This document shows, piece by piece, positions 7,731 to 16,200 of a DNA stretch of 64,000 nt. Origin of the DNA: Streptomyces nymphaeiformis (lineage in GTDB: Bacteria > Actinomycetota > Actinomycetes > Streptomycetales > Streptomycetaceae). Numbering within the stretch: the first letter of the stretch is position 1; each line of letters begins with the position of its first letter. The notes beneath the pieces are model-generated. The model did not search any database. It had not been told where the DNA came from and worked only from the letters and a program-made list of their open reading frames with translations. Position numbers and translations under genes: made by a program. The stretch lies in NCBI RefSeq assembly GCF_014203895.1, contig NZ_JACHJY010000005.1, forward strand, positions 62,001 through 126,000. Reading direction: 5' to 3'.

Positions 7731-8549
7731 ATGAGAGAAACACCCCGGGCGGAGCCTCCCCAGCACCGTCCACACCGTGCCTTCGAGCACACCGCCGGCG
7801 CCTCGTGCTCCGGGACTCCTCACCGATCGGATGGCCGCCCGCCCCACACCCCCCGGGGCGCGCGGCAGCCCGATCCCCTCGGCCGCCCTGGAACCACCCC
7901 CCCTGTTCCAGGGCGGCCGGCTCTCTTCTCGGCGCTCGTCGCCCTCGCCGTCGTGACCTGGCAGGTGCTCGTCCACGGCCCCTTGGCCAGGCTCGACGAG
8001 CGGGTGTCCCGGTCCCTGGTGGACTCGGTCCCCCGGTCCCTGAGCGAACTCGCCTCCGACCTCGGCAACATGACGGTCGCCCTCCCGGTCCTCGGCTGCG
8101 CGATGGCGTACGCGGTGTGGCGCGGCCGACGTGCCGCCGCCCTGTACGCGGGCCTCTCCCTGGCCGCCGTACCCCTCCTGGTGATTCCGTTGAAGGAGTG
8201 GACCGCGCGTCCGGGTCCGCTGGAGCCCTGGGCACAGGGCTACTACCCCTCGGGTCACACGGCGACCGCGATGGTCGCCTACGTCAGCGCCGCCTTCCTG
8301 GTGTCGCGTCGTCTCGTCCCCGTCGCCGTCCTGCTGACGGCGGTGACGGGCACGGGGCTGGTCCTGCGCGGCTTCCACTGGCCCCTGGACGTGCTCGCCT
8401 CCGTTGCCCTGTGCCTGCCGCTGCTGCGCTGGCCCGTCCTCGCGTCGCGGTACGGTCGGGACGGTCGCAGCCGGATCCGGGGAGGGGACGCATGGCGGAC
8501 AGGGAGCGGCGGTACGCCGTCACGGTCGACGGACGGGCGTACGAACTGA
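7731..8549 (+). CDS. PAP2-superfamily phosphatase
   Basis: A 272-aa integral membrane phosphatase, probably acting on a lipid phosphate or polyprenyl pyrophosphate. The three PAP2 signatures are present: KEWTARP, YPSGHTAT and RGFHWPLD, the last a variant of SRxxxxxHxxxD. Several transmembrane helices separate them. A Pro/Arg-rich N-terminus of about 60 residues precedes the first helix. I used ATG 7731; an alternative in-frame start at 7662 would overlap the gabT terminator. Its last 58 bp overlap the start of the mcrB-type gene, implying co-transcription, which is odd for a lipid phosphatase beside a restriction system. Confidence 0.82.
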   Translation: MRETPRAEPPQHRPHRAFEHTAGASCSGTPHRSDGRPPHTPRGARQPDPLGRPGTTPPVPGRPALFSALVALAVVTWQVLVHGPLARLDERVSRSLVDSVPRSLSELASDLGNMTVALPVLGCAMAYAVWRGRRAAALYAGLSLAAVPLLVIPLKEWTARPGPLEPWAQGYYPSGHTATAMVAYVSAAFLVSRRLVPVAVLLTAVTGTGLVLRGFHWPLDVLASVALCLPLLRWPVLASRYGRDGRSRIRGGDAWRTGSGGTPSRSTDGRTN

Positions 8550-10957
8550 ACCCGTCGCCCGGGGAGGTCATCCTCCCGGGGCAGGGGTTCAAGATCCATC
8601 ACGCCCCGGACTGCAAGCACCTGACGGACTCCGTCAGTCTCCAGCGTCGCCCCGACCCCGACGGACTCACCTGGCGGCGCCTGCTCGACGCTGCGGAACC
8701 GACCGCGTTCGCCGCCTCCGCCGGACTGCTCAACGGACGGAACCGTCCCGTCACCGGCGTCTGCTCCTGCGCCCTGCGGCCGGTCACCGACAGCCATGCC
8801 GAGACCCTGCCGTACTGGCCGGTCGACGAGGCACTGCGGGTCTTCGACCGCGAGCGGCACCGCGCGGCCGTCGAGGCGGCTGACCGGGACGCCGAGCGCG
8901 TCCATACGGAGTTCCCGTGGGAGGAGTGGCCGGAGCTGCCGCTGGAGCGGTACGCGCTCGGGCAGCCGGACATGCCCGGCCACCAGGTGTTCAGTTATCT
9001 GCTGGAGTTCGGCAGCAAGGCGCTCGGCAGCATCACCGGCGGCACGGCGAAGAAGCACTTCGTCTACCGGACGAACCACGGCGCGTGGTGGTTCGACAAG
9101 CGGTACGCGGATGTCGACGAGGCATGGCGGGAGGTCCGGGCGGGGCTCGTCGCCGCCGTGACGGCGGCCCGCGAGGGCCGGGTACGGGACATCGACGAGA
9201 TCGCCTCGATCCGCTCCGGGATCATGGTCGTGGCGAAGACCCTGCGGATCTACGCCCCCGACGCCGTCCTTCCGGTCTACTCGGACAGCTTCACGCAGCA
9301 CTATCTGAACCGGCTCGCCCCCGGGAACACGGCGGCGAAGCTCCAGCCGTTCAGGCGCAAGGAGCTGCTGAAGTCACTGATCGCCGAGGACCCCCGGTTC
9401 GCGGGCTGGCCGCCGCAGCTCGTCTGGCACTTCCTCGACTGGTGGGCCCCGGCCCGCCGGACCGCGCCCCGTACCGTGCGGATCGGGGTCTCCGAACTCC
9501 ACGACGACTGGGACTACTTCCAGGTCGAGGGCGTCGCGGCCGTCGACGCGGACCGGGTCGGCGATCTGCGCCGGTACGCCGACGAGGAGGAGTTCACCGA
9601 GGCGTACCAGGAGGCCTACGCGGACGGCGGCACGTCTGCCGGGCAGCTCGCCGCCCGCGCCGGCGGGCTGTGGCGCCTGCTCGACCTGCGGGAAGGGGAC
9701 CGGGTGGTGGCGACCCGGGGCCGCAGCGAGGTCCTGGGCGTCGGCCGGGTCACCGGCGACGGATACGCCTGGCAGCCCCGCCTCGACGCGGACCGACCGC
9801 CGTGGCACGCGGTGACCGTCGAGTGGGACATGGAGTACGCGGGCAAGCTGGACGAGCCCGTGGCCGACTGGGGCCGCGGGCTCGTCTCCGACGTGCCCCG
9901 CCCCCTCTGGCTGAAGATCGGGGAGCTCATGATGTTCGGCCGGGTGGTGAACCTGCTGGAACTGGAAGAGGCCACCGACTCCGTCGAGATCCCGCCCCTC
10001 GACGCCGTCCTCCAGCAGATCGACGACGCCCTCGAACGGCGGGGCCAGGCCGTGCTGTTCGGGCCGCCCGGCACCGGCAAGACGTATCACGCGCTGCGCT
10101 ACGCCGTCCGCCGGCTCGGTGAGCTCTCCGCCGACCTGCCGGGGGTCGAGCCGCTCGCCGAGCCGGGCAGCGCGGAGTTCGCAGCGACGATCGAGGCCCT
10201 GACCGAGGCCCGGCGGCTGACCCTGGTCACCTTCCATCCGAGCTACGGGTACGAGGACTTCGTCGAGGGGCTGCGGCCCGTCAAGGGCGCGTCCGGCTTC
10301 ATCCTCGAGCCGGTGGACGGCGTCTTCAAGCGGGTGTGCGAGACCGCGGCCGCTGATCCGGGCCAGCTGTACCTGATGGTCGTGGACGAACTGAACCGGG
10401 GCAACCTCCCGCGCATCCTGGGCGAGTTGATCACCGTCGTGGAGAAGGACAAGCGGGGGCTCCCGGTCACACTGCCGCTCACGGGAACGCCCTTCCGCGT
10501 GCCGCCGAACGTGCGCCTCCTCGGCACCATGAACACCGCCGACCGGTCCGTCCGGATGCTCGACTCGGCCATCCGCCGCCGCTTCGCGTTCATCGAACTC
10601 CTCCCTGATTCCGGCCCGTTGCGCGGCGCCCAGGTGGACCAGCTGGACCTTGCCGTCTTCCTCGACCGGCTCAACGAGCGGATCAGGACCCGCCTCGACC
10701 GCGAGAAGCAGATAGGACACGCCTTCTTCCTCCCCGAGGGCGCTCCCGTCTCCACCGCCGCCGAGTTCGCCGCGATCGTGCGGGGCGAGATCCTGCCGCT
10801 GCTCCAGGAGTACGCGTACGACGACTACGGACTCCTCGCCGCCTTCCTTGGCGAGGGTGTGGTCGACGTCGTCGCCCACACCCTTCGGGAGCTCACCGAC
10901 GAGGACCTCATCAACCGCCTGTACGAGGAACTCCAGGTCGGTTCCGGTGGGGAGTGA
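8492..10957 (+). CDS. McrB-like AAA+ GTPase, motor subunit of a type IV restriction system
   Basis: An 821-aa protein starting at ATG 8492 behind GGAGGGG. The C-terminal half is the McrB AAA+ domain: Walker A GPPGTGKT at about residue 524, Walker B VVDELNRGNLPRIL near 628, and the family hallmark MNTADRS near 680. McrB hydrolyses GTP and drives cleavage of modified DNA by McrC. The N-terminal half is composite: residues 20-100 contain HHAPDCKHL and GVCSCALR, a possible zinc site; residues 140-330 resemble no domain I recognise; residues 395-450 (REGDRVVATRG ... VLGVGRV) look like an EVE/PUA fold, a known reader of modified bases. It overlaps the mcrC-type gene by 11 bp. The exact modification recognised is unknown. 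Confidence 0.88.
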   Translation: MADRERRYAVTVDGRAYELNPSPGEVILPGQGFKIHHAPDCKHLTDSVSLQRRPDPDGLTWRRLLDAAEPTAFAASAGLLNGRNRPVTGVCSCALRPVTDSHAETLPYWPVDEALRVFDRERHRAAVEAADRDAERVHTEFPWEEWPELPLERYALGQPDMPGHQVFSYLLEFGSKALGSITGGTAKKHFVYRTNHGAWWFDKRYADVDEAWREVRAGLVAAVTAAREGRVRDIDEIASIRSGIMVVAKTLRIYAPDAVLPVYSDSFTQHYLNRLAPGNTAAKLQPFRRKELLKSLIAEDPRFAGWPPQLVWHFLDWWAPARRTAPRTVRIGVSELHDDWDYFQVEGVAAVDADRVGDLRRYADEEEFTEAYQEAYADGGTSAGQLAARAGGLWRLLDLREGDRVVATRGRSEVLGVGRVTGDGYAWQPRLDADRPPWHAVTVEWDMEYAGKLDEPVADWGRGLVSDVPRPLWLKIGELMMFGRVVNLLELEEATDSVEIPPLDAVLQQIDDALERRGQAVLFGPPGTGKTYHALRYAVRRLGELSADLPGVEPLAEPGSAEFAATIEALTEARRLTLVTFHPSYGYEDFVEGLRPVKGASGFILEPVDGVFKRVCETAAADPGQLYLMVVDELNRGNLPRILGELITVVEKDKRGLPVTLPLTGTPFRVPPNVRLLGTMNTADRSVRMLDSAIRRRFAFIELLPDSGPLRGAQVDQLDLAVFLDRLNERIRTRLDREKQIGHAFFLPEGAPVSTAAEFAAIVRGEILPLLQEYAYDDYGLLAAFLGEGVVDVVAHTLRELTDEDLINRLYEELQVGSGGE

Positions 10958-12242
10958 CGCGCCGCCCGCCCTGGAACTGGCCGAGTACACCACCCGGGTC
11001 TTCGACGGGATCCGGCTGGCGGAGGCCGACCGGCGGCTGCTCGCCGACGGCTCCCTGGACGCGCGTCTGCGGCTGCGGGAGCTGCGGGGCGAGCGGCTGG
11101 AGGTGACGGCCGCTCAGTACGTGGGGACGGTGCGGCTGGAGGCCGCCGAGATCCGGGTCGTACCGAAGTACCTGGGCGGAGACCTCGACGTGCTTCGCAT
11201 GGTGGACCACGCCTGGGGCGGTGTGCGGGAGCTGCTGCCCACGACGCAGGGCCTGGCGGGCGGGCGGCCCTCTCTCCGGGACCTGGTCTGCCTCATGGTC
11301 GTCGAGCACGGCGAGCGGCTGCTGCGGCACGGCGTGCGGCGCGACTACGTGCCGGTCGAGGACGATCTGCGGGTGGTACGGGGCAGGCTGCTGCCTGTGC
11401 GGCAGCTGCTGGTCCACCACGGCCGGCCGGACCTGCTGGCCTGCCGGTTCGAGGAGCACGAGGCCGACGTCCTCGACAACCGGATCTGCGCGGAGGCCCT
11501 CGCGGTGGCCGCCCGGACGGCGCGCGACGGCGGGGTGCGGGCGCGGGCCCGGCGCACGGCAGGGCCGTTCGCGCGACACGCCCCGACGCCGCTGGGGGAC
11601 GTACGGCCGGCGTTGGCGTCGGTGACGTACCACCGGCACAACGAGCACTACCGGCCCGCGCACCTGTGGGCGGGGCTGCTGCTCACGGGCGGTGGCCTGG
11701 ACGGGCTGTTCGCCCCGGGGCCGCTGGCCTCGCGCGCCTTCCTGATCGACATGAACCGCCTGTTCGAGGCCTTCGTGACCCGGCTGTTGGAGGACGGGGC
11801 GAGGGGCTCCGGGCTGCGGGCGGAGGGCCAGTCCTCGCGGTCGGGAGTGCTGTTCGACGAGCGGGTGGGGAAGTCCTACGGCGCCGTACGGCCCGATGTA
11901 CTGGTGTCCGGACTGCGGTTCGGTCGGCCCTACCGGCTGCCGGTGGACGTCAAGTACAAGCTGTACGGGGAGAAGAAGCTCTCGCCCGAGGACCTGTACC
12001 AGGCCTCGCTCTACGCCCATGCCCTCGGGCGGCAGGCGGACGGCGGGCCGCCCGCCTGTGTTCTGGTCCACCCGGGCCGGGCCGGCTCGGGTGGCCACCG
12101 GGTGGCGGTGCGGACGCTGGAGGGGGCGGTGACGGGTCGGGTGCGGGCGGTGCCGCTGGATCTGCGGGCGGTGCTGGCGGAGCTGGGCGGGCCGGACCCC
12201 CGTTCCGTTCCGGCCCGCCTGTTCCGCGAGGTGACGGGGTGA
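10947..12242 (+). CDS. McrC-like endonuclease subunit
   Basis: A 431-aa protein of the 5-methylcytosine restriction component McrC family. The C-terminal nuclease domain shows a PD-(D/E)xK core, RPDVLVSG followed by LPVDVKYKLY. The N-terminal half (YVGTVRLEAAEIRVVPKYLGG ...) matches the region that docks on the McrB hexamer. GTG 10947 is the likely start, overlapping the mcrB-type gene in another frame, consistent with translational coupling; a GAGGAA sequence lies 17 nt upstream. The gene ends 10 bp from the convergent chitinase gene. Together the pair should cut incoming methylated or otherwise modified DNA; Streptomyces generally restrict methylated DNA, which fits. Confidence 0.87.
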   Translation: MGSDAPPALELAEYTTRVFDGIRLAEADRRLLADGSLDARLRLRELRGERLEVTAAQYVGTVRLEAAEIRVVPKYLGGDLDVLRMVDHAWGGVRELLPTTQGLAGGRPSLRDLVCLMVVEHGERLLRHGVRRDYVPVEDDLRVVRGRLLPVRQLLVHHGRPDLLACRFEEHEADVLDNRICAEALAVAARTARDGGVRARARRTAGPFARHAPTPLGDVRPALASVTYHRHNEHYRPAHLWAGLLLTGGGLDGLFAPGPLASRAFLIDMNRLFEAFVTRLLEDGARGSGLRAEGQSSRSGVLFDERVGKSYGAVRPDVLVSGLRFGRPYRLPVDVKYKLYGEKKLSPEDLYQASLYAHALGRQADGGPPACVLVHPGRAGSGGHRVAVRTLEGAVTGRVRAVPLDLRAVLAELGGPDPRSVPARLFREVTG

Positions 12243-12252
12243 GCCGGGACCG

Positions 12253-14055
12253 TCAGCTCCAGCCGTACGCGTCGAAGTTCCGGCTGAAGTCCCACTGGTT
12301 GTACCGGTCCCAGTTGACCGACCAGGTCATCAGGCCGCGCAGGGCCGGCCAGGTGCCGTGGGTCTGGTAGGTGCCGCAGTTGGTCTTCTTCGTCAGGCAG
12401 TCGAGGGCCTTGTTCACCTCGGCCGGGGCCGTGTGGCCGTTGCCCGCCTGGGTGGAGGCGGGGAGGCCGATGGCGACCTGCTCGGGGCGCAGCGGCGGGA
12501 AGAAGCGGTCCGCGTTGCCGGCGACCGGGAAGCCCGTGAGGAGCATGTCGGTCATGGCGATGTGGAAGTCGGCGCCGCCCATCGAGTGGTACTGGTTGTC
12601 GAGGCCCATGATGGAGCCCGAGTTGTAGTCCTGGACGTGGAGCAGGGTCAGGTCGTCGCGCAGGGCGTGGATGACCGGCAGGTAGGCGCCGGCGCGCGGG
12701 TCCTGGCCGCCCCAGGGGCCGGAGCCGTAGTACTGGTAGCCGAGCTGGACGAAGAAGGTCTCCGGGGCCATGGTGAGGACGAAGCCGGAGCCGTACTTGG
12801 CCTTGAGGGTCTTGACCGCCTGGATCAGGTTGACGATGACCGGGCTGGTCGGGTTCCGGAAGTCGGTGTCGCCGGTCTGGAGCGAGAGGGAGTGGCCCTC
12901 GAAGTCGATGTCCAGGCCGTCGAGGCCGTACTCGTCGATGATCTTCGACACCGACGTGACGAAGGTGTCGCGGGCCGCCGTGGTGGCGAGCTGCACCTGG
13001 CCGTTCTGGCCGCCGATGGAGATGAGGACCTTCTTGCCGGCGGCCTGCTTGGCCTTGATCGCCGCCTTGAACTCGGCCGGGGATTCGACGTTCGGGCACT
13101 CCGTGACCGGGCAGAGGGTGAAGCGGATGTCGCCGGAGGTGACCGAGGTCGGTTCGCCGAAGGCGAGGTCGATGACGTCCCAGGAGTCGGGGACGTCGGC
13201 CATGCGGGTGTAGCCGGAGCCGTTGGCGAAGCTGGCGTGGAGGTAGCCGACGAGGGCGTGCGCGGGCAGGCCGCCGCCCCCGCCTCCGCCGCCGGAGGTC
13301 GTCGTCGCGGTCACGGCGGCCGACTTCGGGGACTCGCCGGCGCTGTTCACGGCGGTGACCTGGAAGGTGTACGGGGTGGAGGCCGTGAGGCCGGAGACGG
13401 TGGCCGTGGTGCCGGTGACCGTCTGGACCTTGGTGGACCCCTGGTAGACGTTGTACGAGGTGGCTCCCGGGACCGCGGTCCAGCTCAGCGGCACGGAGGT
13501 GGAGGTCGGGGAGCCGGCGGTGAGGCCGGTGGGGGCGGTCGGGAGCTGGACCTGGTCGCCGCCGGGGCCGTACAGGGAGAGGTCGTCGGCCTGGTAGGCG
13601 GGGGTGCCGTACCAGCCGTGGGTGTAGATCGTGACCGAGGTGGTCGAGGCGCCCGTGGTGAAGCTGGTGCTGAGCTTCTGCCAGTCGGGGGCGGAGGCCG
13701 TCCAGGTGGAGACGTCGGTGGTGCCGGTGCCGGAGGCGCCGAGGTAGACGTAGCTGCCGCGCACCCAGCCGCTGAGCGTGTAGCTGGAGTTGGGCTTCAC
13801 GGTGACGGTCTGGGAGCACTTGGCGTTGTCGCTGCCGGCGGGGGTGGCCTGGAGCGCCTTCGTCCCGCCGTGCACGGGTGACGGGACGACGGCGCCGCTG
13901 CCCGCCGTGCAGGTCCAGCCGTCGAGGCCCGCTTCGAAGCCGCCGTTGCGGGCGAGTTCGGTGTCGGCGGCCTGGGCCGCGGGGGTGAGTGCGAGGAGCC
14001 CGCCGGCGGCGAGGGAGCCCGCCAACAGCAGGGTGAGGGGTCTGGTGCGGTCCAC
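12253..14055 (-). CDS. Secreted GH18 chitinase with CBM-like and fibronectin III domains
   Basis: A 600-aa secreted endochitinase. GTG 14055 is preceded by GGAGG at good spacing and yields a clean signal peptide ending AQA-AD at about residue 30. Next come a carbohydrate-binding-like beta domain (residues 30-165), one fibronectin type III domain (about 170-255), a poly-Gly linker, and the GH18 barrel. The catalytic signature DGLDIDFE is intact, with SIGG on strand 3 and MAPE further on. It hydrolyses chitin to chito-oligosaccharides. Two DasR-type sites lie just upstream, so expression should respond to GlcNAc phosphates. Confidence 0.93.
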   Translation of the reverse strand: MDRTRPLTLLLAGSLAAGGLLALTPAAQAADTELARNGGFEAGLDGWTCTAGSGAVVPSPVHGGTKALQATPAGSDNAKCSQTVTVKPNSSYTLSGWVRGSYVYLGASGTGTTDVSTWTASAPDWQKLSTSFTTGASTTSVTIYTHGWYGTPAYQADDLSLYGPGGDQVQLPTAPTGLTAGSPTSTSVPLSWTAVPGATSYNVYQGSTKVQTVTGTTATVSGLTASTPYTFQVTAVNSAGESPKSAAVTATTTSGGGGGGGGLPAHALVGYLHASFANGSGYTRMADVPDSWDVIDLAFGEPTSVTSGDIRFTLCPVTECPNVESPAEFKAAIKAKQAAGKKVLISIGGQNGQVQLATTAARDTFVTSVSKIIDEYGLDGLDIDFEGHSLSLQTGDTDFRNPTSPVIVNLIQAVKTLKAKYGSGFVLTMAPETFFVQLGYQYYGSGPWGGQDPRAGAYLPVIHALRDDLTLLHVQDYNSGSIMGLDNQYHSMGGADFHIAMTDMLLTGFPVAGNADRFFPPLRPEQVAIGLPASTQAGNGHTAPAEVNKALDCLTKKTNCGTYQTHGTWPALRGLMTWSVNWDRYNQWDFSRNFDAYGWS

Positions 14056-14101
14056 AACTGCCTCCGGGTGTGGGGGAATCGAGGTGGAGCGCGCCACAGC
14101 A

Positions 14102-14131
14102 TGGTCCAGACCAATCGAGTGGTCAAGACCT
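14102..14131 (-). promoter_or_regulatory. Tandem DasR-responsive (dre-like) operators of the chitinase gene
   Basis: TGGTCCAGACCA (14102-14113) and TGGTCAAGACCT (14120-14131) are repeated 18 bp apart, 47-76 bp upstream of the chitinase start. They match the 12-bp direct repeats of Streptomyces chitinase promoters and the DasR dre consensus around TGGTCTAGACCA. Control by the GntR-family repressor DasR, released by glucosamine-6-phosphate, is established for such sites; binding here is inferred. Confidence 0.82.
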
Positions 14132-14148
14132 CTGTCCGCGGAGACGGT

Positions 14149-14622
14149 CTAGTCGACTCCCCTCTCCCCCCTGGCCAGTCGGCCCGCCGCCTCGTGCATC
14201 GCCAGTTCCAGGAGCGAGGCGTCGGTGAGGGTCCCGAGGCCGTCGGGTGCGATCAGCCAGCGCACCCGGCCGGTGACCCGCCCCGGGTACGGGGCGACGA
14301 TCCAGGTGCCGGCGCCCGCGCCGCGCACACCGGTGCCCAGCCAGCGCGCGGCCGTTCCCGGAGGGACGAAGAAGCCCATCCGGGCCTCGCCGAAGTCGAC
14401 CAGGACCGGGCCCGGCCGGTCCACGAGCCGGGTCAGCACGTCGAACGTGGGGTAGCCGAGCTCCCCCGGCAGGATCAGCACGTCCCAGCGCCGGCCGGCG
14501 GGCAGCAGTGCGACCCCGTGGGGGTTGCGCTCCCACTCCCACCGGCAGGCGTCGGGATCCGGCGCGACCGAGGCCAGCCATTCCACCGCGGCCTTGGCGC
14601 CAGAAGCCCCCGTACCAGTCAT
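14149..14622 (-). CDS. Conserved hypothetical protein, weakly prim-pol N-terminal-like
   Basis: A 157-aa cytoplasmic protein with the segments FGEARMGFFVPPGTAARWLG and GTWIVAPYPGRVTG. These resemble small Streptomyces proteins annotated as carrying a bifunctional primase/polymerase N-terminal region, but no catalytic acidic triad can be identified, so polymerase activity is unlikely. ATG 14622 follows AGAAGGAGAA; a longer in-frame start (14658) is less well placed. It sits downstream of the polyamine operon and upstream of the chitinase promoter, whose sites lie just past its stop. Function unknown. Confidence 0.6.
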   Translation of the reverse strand: MTGTGASGAKAAVEWLASVAPDPDACRWEWERNPHGVALLPAGRRWDVLILPGELGYPTFDVLTRLVDRPGPVLVDFGEARMGFFVPPGTAARWLGTGVRGAGAGTWIVAPYPGRVTGRVRWLIAPDGLGTLTDASLLELAMHEAAGRLARGERGVD

Positions 14623-14745
14623 CGCGACGTTCTCCTTCCGTGTGGACCGGATGTCCACACGGAGAGAGCGGGTACGGGGGCTTCTCTTACGCGGCTTCGA
14701 CGACGAGTCGATAGTGACCTACGTCACACCAGAGGTGCCGAGGGG

Positions 14746-16164
14746 TCAGCTGTCGAAGCCGAGGCCCAGCTTGTCCATCGTCTTCAGCCACAGGTTGCGC
14801 CGGCCGCCGTTCTCGTCGGCGCGGGCGAGCGACCACTTGGTGATGCCGATGCCGGCCCAGGCGACCGGCTCGGGCGGGAAGGGCAGCGGCTTGGAGCGGA
14901 CCATCTCCAGGTCGGTGCGCTCGGTGCGCTCCCCCGCGAGCAGGTCGAGCATGACGTCCCCGCCGAAGCGGGTCGCGCCGACGCCGAGGCCGGTGAACCC
15001 GGCCGCGTACGCCACCTTCCCCTGGTGCGCCGTGCCGAAGAAGGCCGAGAAGCGCGAGCAGGTGTCGATCGCGCCGCCCCAGGCGTGGCTGAAGCGGAGC
15101 CCCTCCAGCTGCGGGAAGCAGCGGAAGAAGTGCTCGGCGAGCTTGAGGTACGTCTCCGGGCGGTGGTCCATCTCCGCCTGCACCTTGCCGCCGTAGCGGT
15201 AGATCGCGTCGTAGCCGCCCCACAGGACGCGGTGGTCGGCGGTGATCCGGAAGTAGTGGAACTGGTTCGCGGAGTCGCCGAGCCCCTGCCGGTTCTTCCA
15301 GCCGACGGAGGCGAGCTGCTCGGGGCTGAGCGGCTCGGTCATCAGGGCGTAGTCGTAGACCGGGACCGTGTACGCGCGGACGCGCCTGACCAGCGACGGG
15401 AAGACGTTGGTGCCGAGCGCGACGCGGCGGGCGACGACCTTGCCGTACGGGGTGCGGACGCCCATGCCGGCGCCGACCGCGACCAGCTGCAGACCGGGGG
15501 TGTTCTCGTAGATCCGGACGCCCAGGTCGAGACAGGCCTGCTTCAGGCCCCAGGCCAGCTTGGCCGGGTGGACCATGGCGACGCCGCGCTTGTCCCACAT
15601 GCCGCCGAGGAAGGTCGGCGAGTCGACCTCGGCCCGCACGGCGGCCTGGTCCAGGAACTCCAGGCCGTCGGCGAGACCGAGCCGGTTCGCCTCCTCGTAC
15701 CACTCGTGGAGCTCCTCCACCTGGTACGGCTCGGTGGCGACGTCGATCTCGCCGGTGCGCTCGAACTCGCAGTCGAGCCCGTAGCGGGCGACGGTCTCCT
15801 CGATGGCGTCGAGGTTGCGCTCGCCCATCCGCTCCAGCTTGGACAGCTCGCCCGGCCAGCGGGCGAGCCCGTTGCCGAAGCCGTGGGTGAGGGAGGCCGC
15901 ACAGAAGCCTCCGTTGCGGCCCGAGGCGGCCCAGCCCACCTCGCGGCCTTCGATGAGTACGACATCCCGGGAGGGGTCGCGCTCCTTGGCGAGGAGCGCG
16001 GTCCACAGTCCGCTGTATCCGCCGCCGACCACGAGGAGATCGGTCTTCTCGGTGCCGGTGAGGGCGGGCAGGGCTCCGGGCTTGCCGGGGTCTTCCAGCC
16101 AGAAGGGGACGGGCTGGGCGTCGGAGAGAGATTGTGCAGCGAGACGCATGGCGACTGGGGCCAT
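14746..16164 (-). CDS. FAD-dependent amine oxidoreductase, PuuB-like
   Basis: A 472-aa DAO-family flavoprotein. The N-terminal Rossmann motif LLVVGGGYSGLWTALLAKE binds FAD, followed by VLIEGREVGWAASGRNGGF, typical of the gamma-glutamylputrescine oxidase group. It probably oxidises a polyamine or its glutamyl conjugate to an aminoaldehyde, which the aldehyde dehydrogenase at the head of the operon would then oxidise. ATG 16164 has AAGGAG 9 nt upstream. It is the last gene of the six-gene operon, 36 bp after potC. No gamma-glutamylpolyamine synthetase is in the window, so the true substrate (free or conjugated amine) is uncertain. Confidence 0.85.
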   Translation of the reverse strand: MAPVAMRLAAQSLSDAQPVPFWLEDPGKPGALPALTGTEKTDLLVVGGGYSGLWTALLAKERDPSRDVVLIEGREVGWAASGRNGGFCAASLTHGFGNGLARWPGELSKLERMGERNLDAIEETVARYGLDCEFERTGEIDVATEPYQVEELHEWYEEANRLGLADGLEFLDQAAVRAEVDSPTFLGGMWDKRGVAMVHPAKLAWGLKQACLDLGVRIYENTPGLQLVAVGAGMGVRTPYGKVVARRVALGTNVFPSLVRRVRAYTVPVYDYALMTEPLSPEQLASVGWKNRQGLGDSANQFHYFRITADHRVLWGGYDAIYRYGGKVQAEMDHRPETYLKLAEHFFRCFPQLEGLRFSHAWGGAIDTCSRFSAFFGTAHQGKVAYAAGFTGLGVGATRFGGDVMLDLLAGERTERTDLEMVRSKPLPFPPEPVAWAGIGITKWSLARADENGGRRNLWLKTMDKLGLGFDS

Positions 16165-16200
16165 GGTTTCCAACTCCTTCGGTGCCTGACCTCTGAACGG

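Noticed and set aside
5996..7792. N-terminal extension of the minus-strand ATPase reading through gabT
   Set aside because: It is antisense to gabT, low complexity and lacks any domain; ATG 5995 gives a normal start.
14149..14622. Active DNA primase/polymerase
   Set aside because: The resemblance is short, and no acidic catalytic motif is visible in 157 residues.
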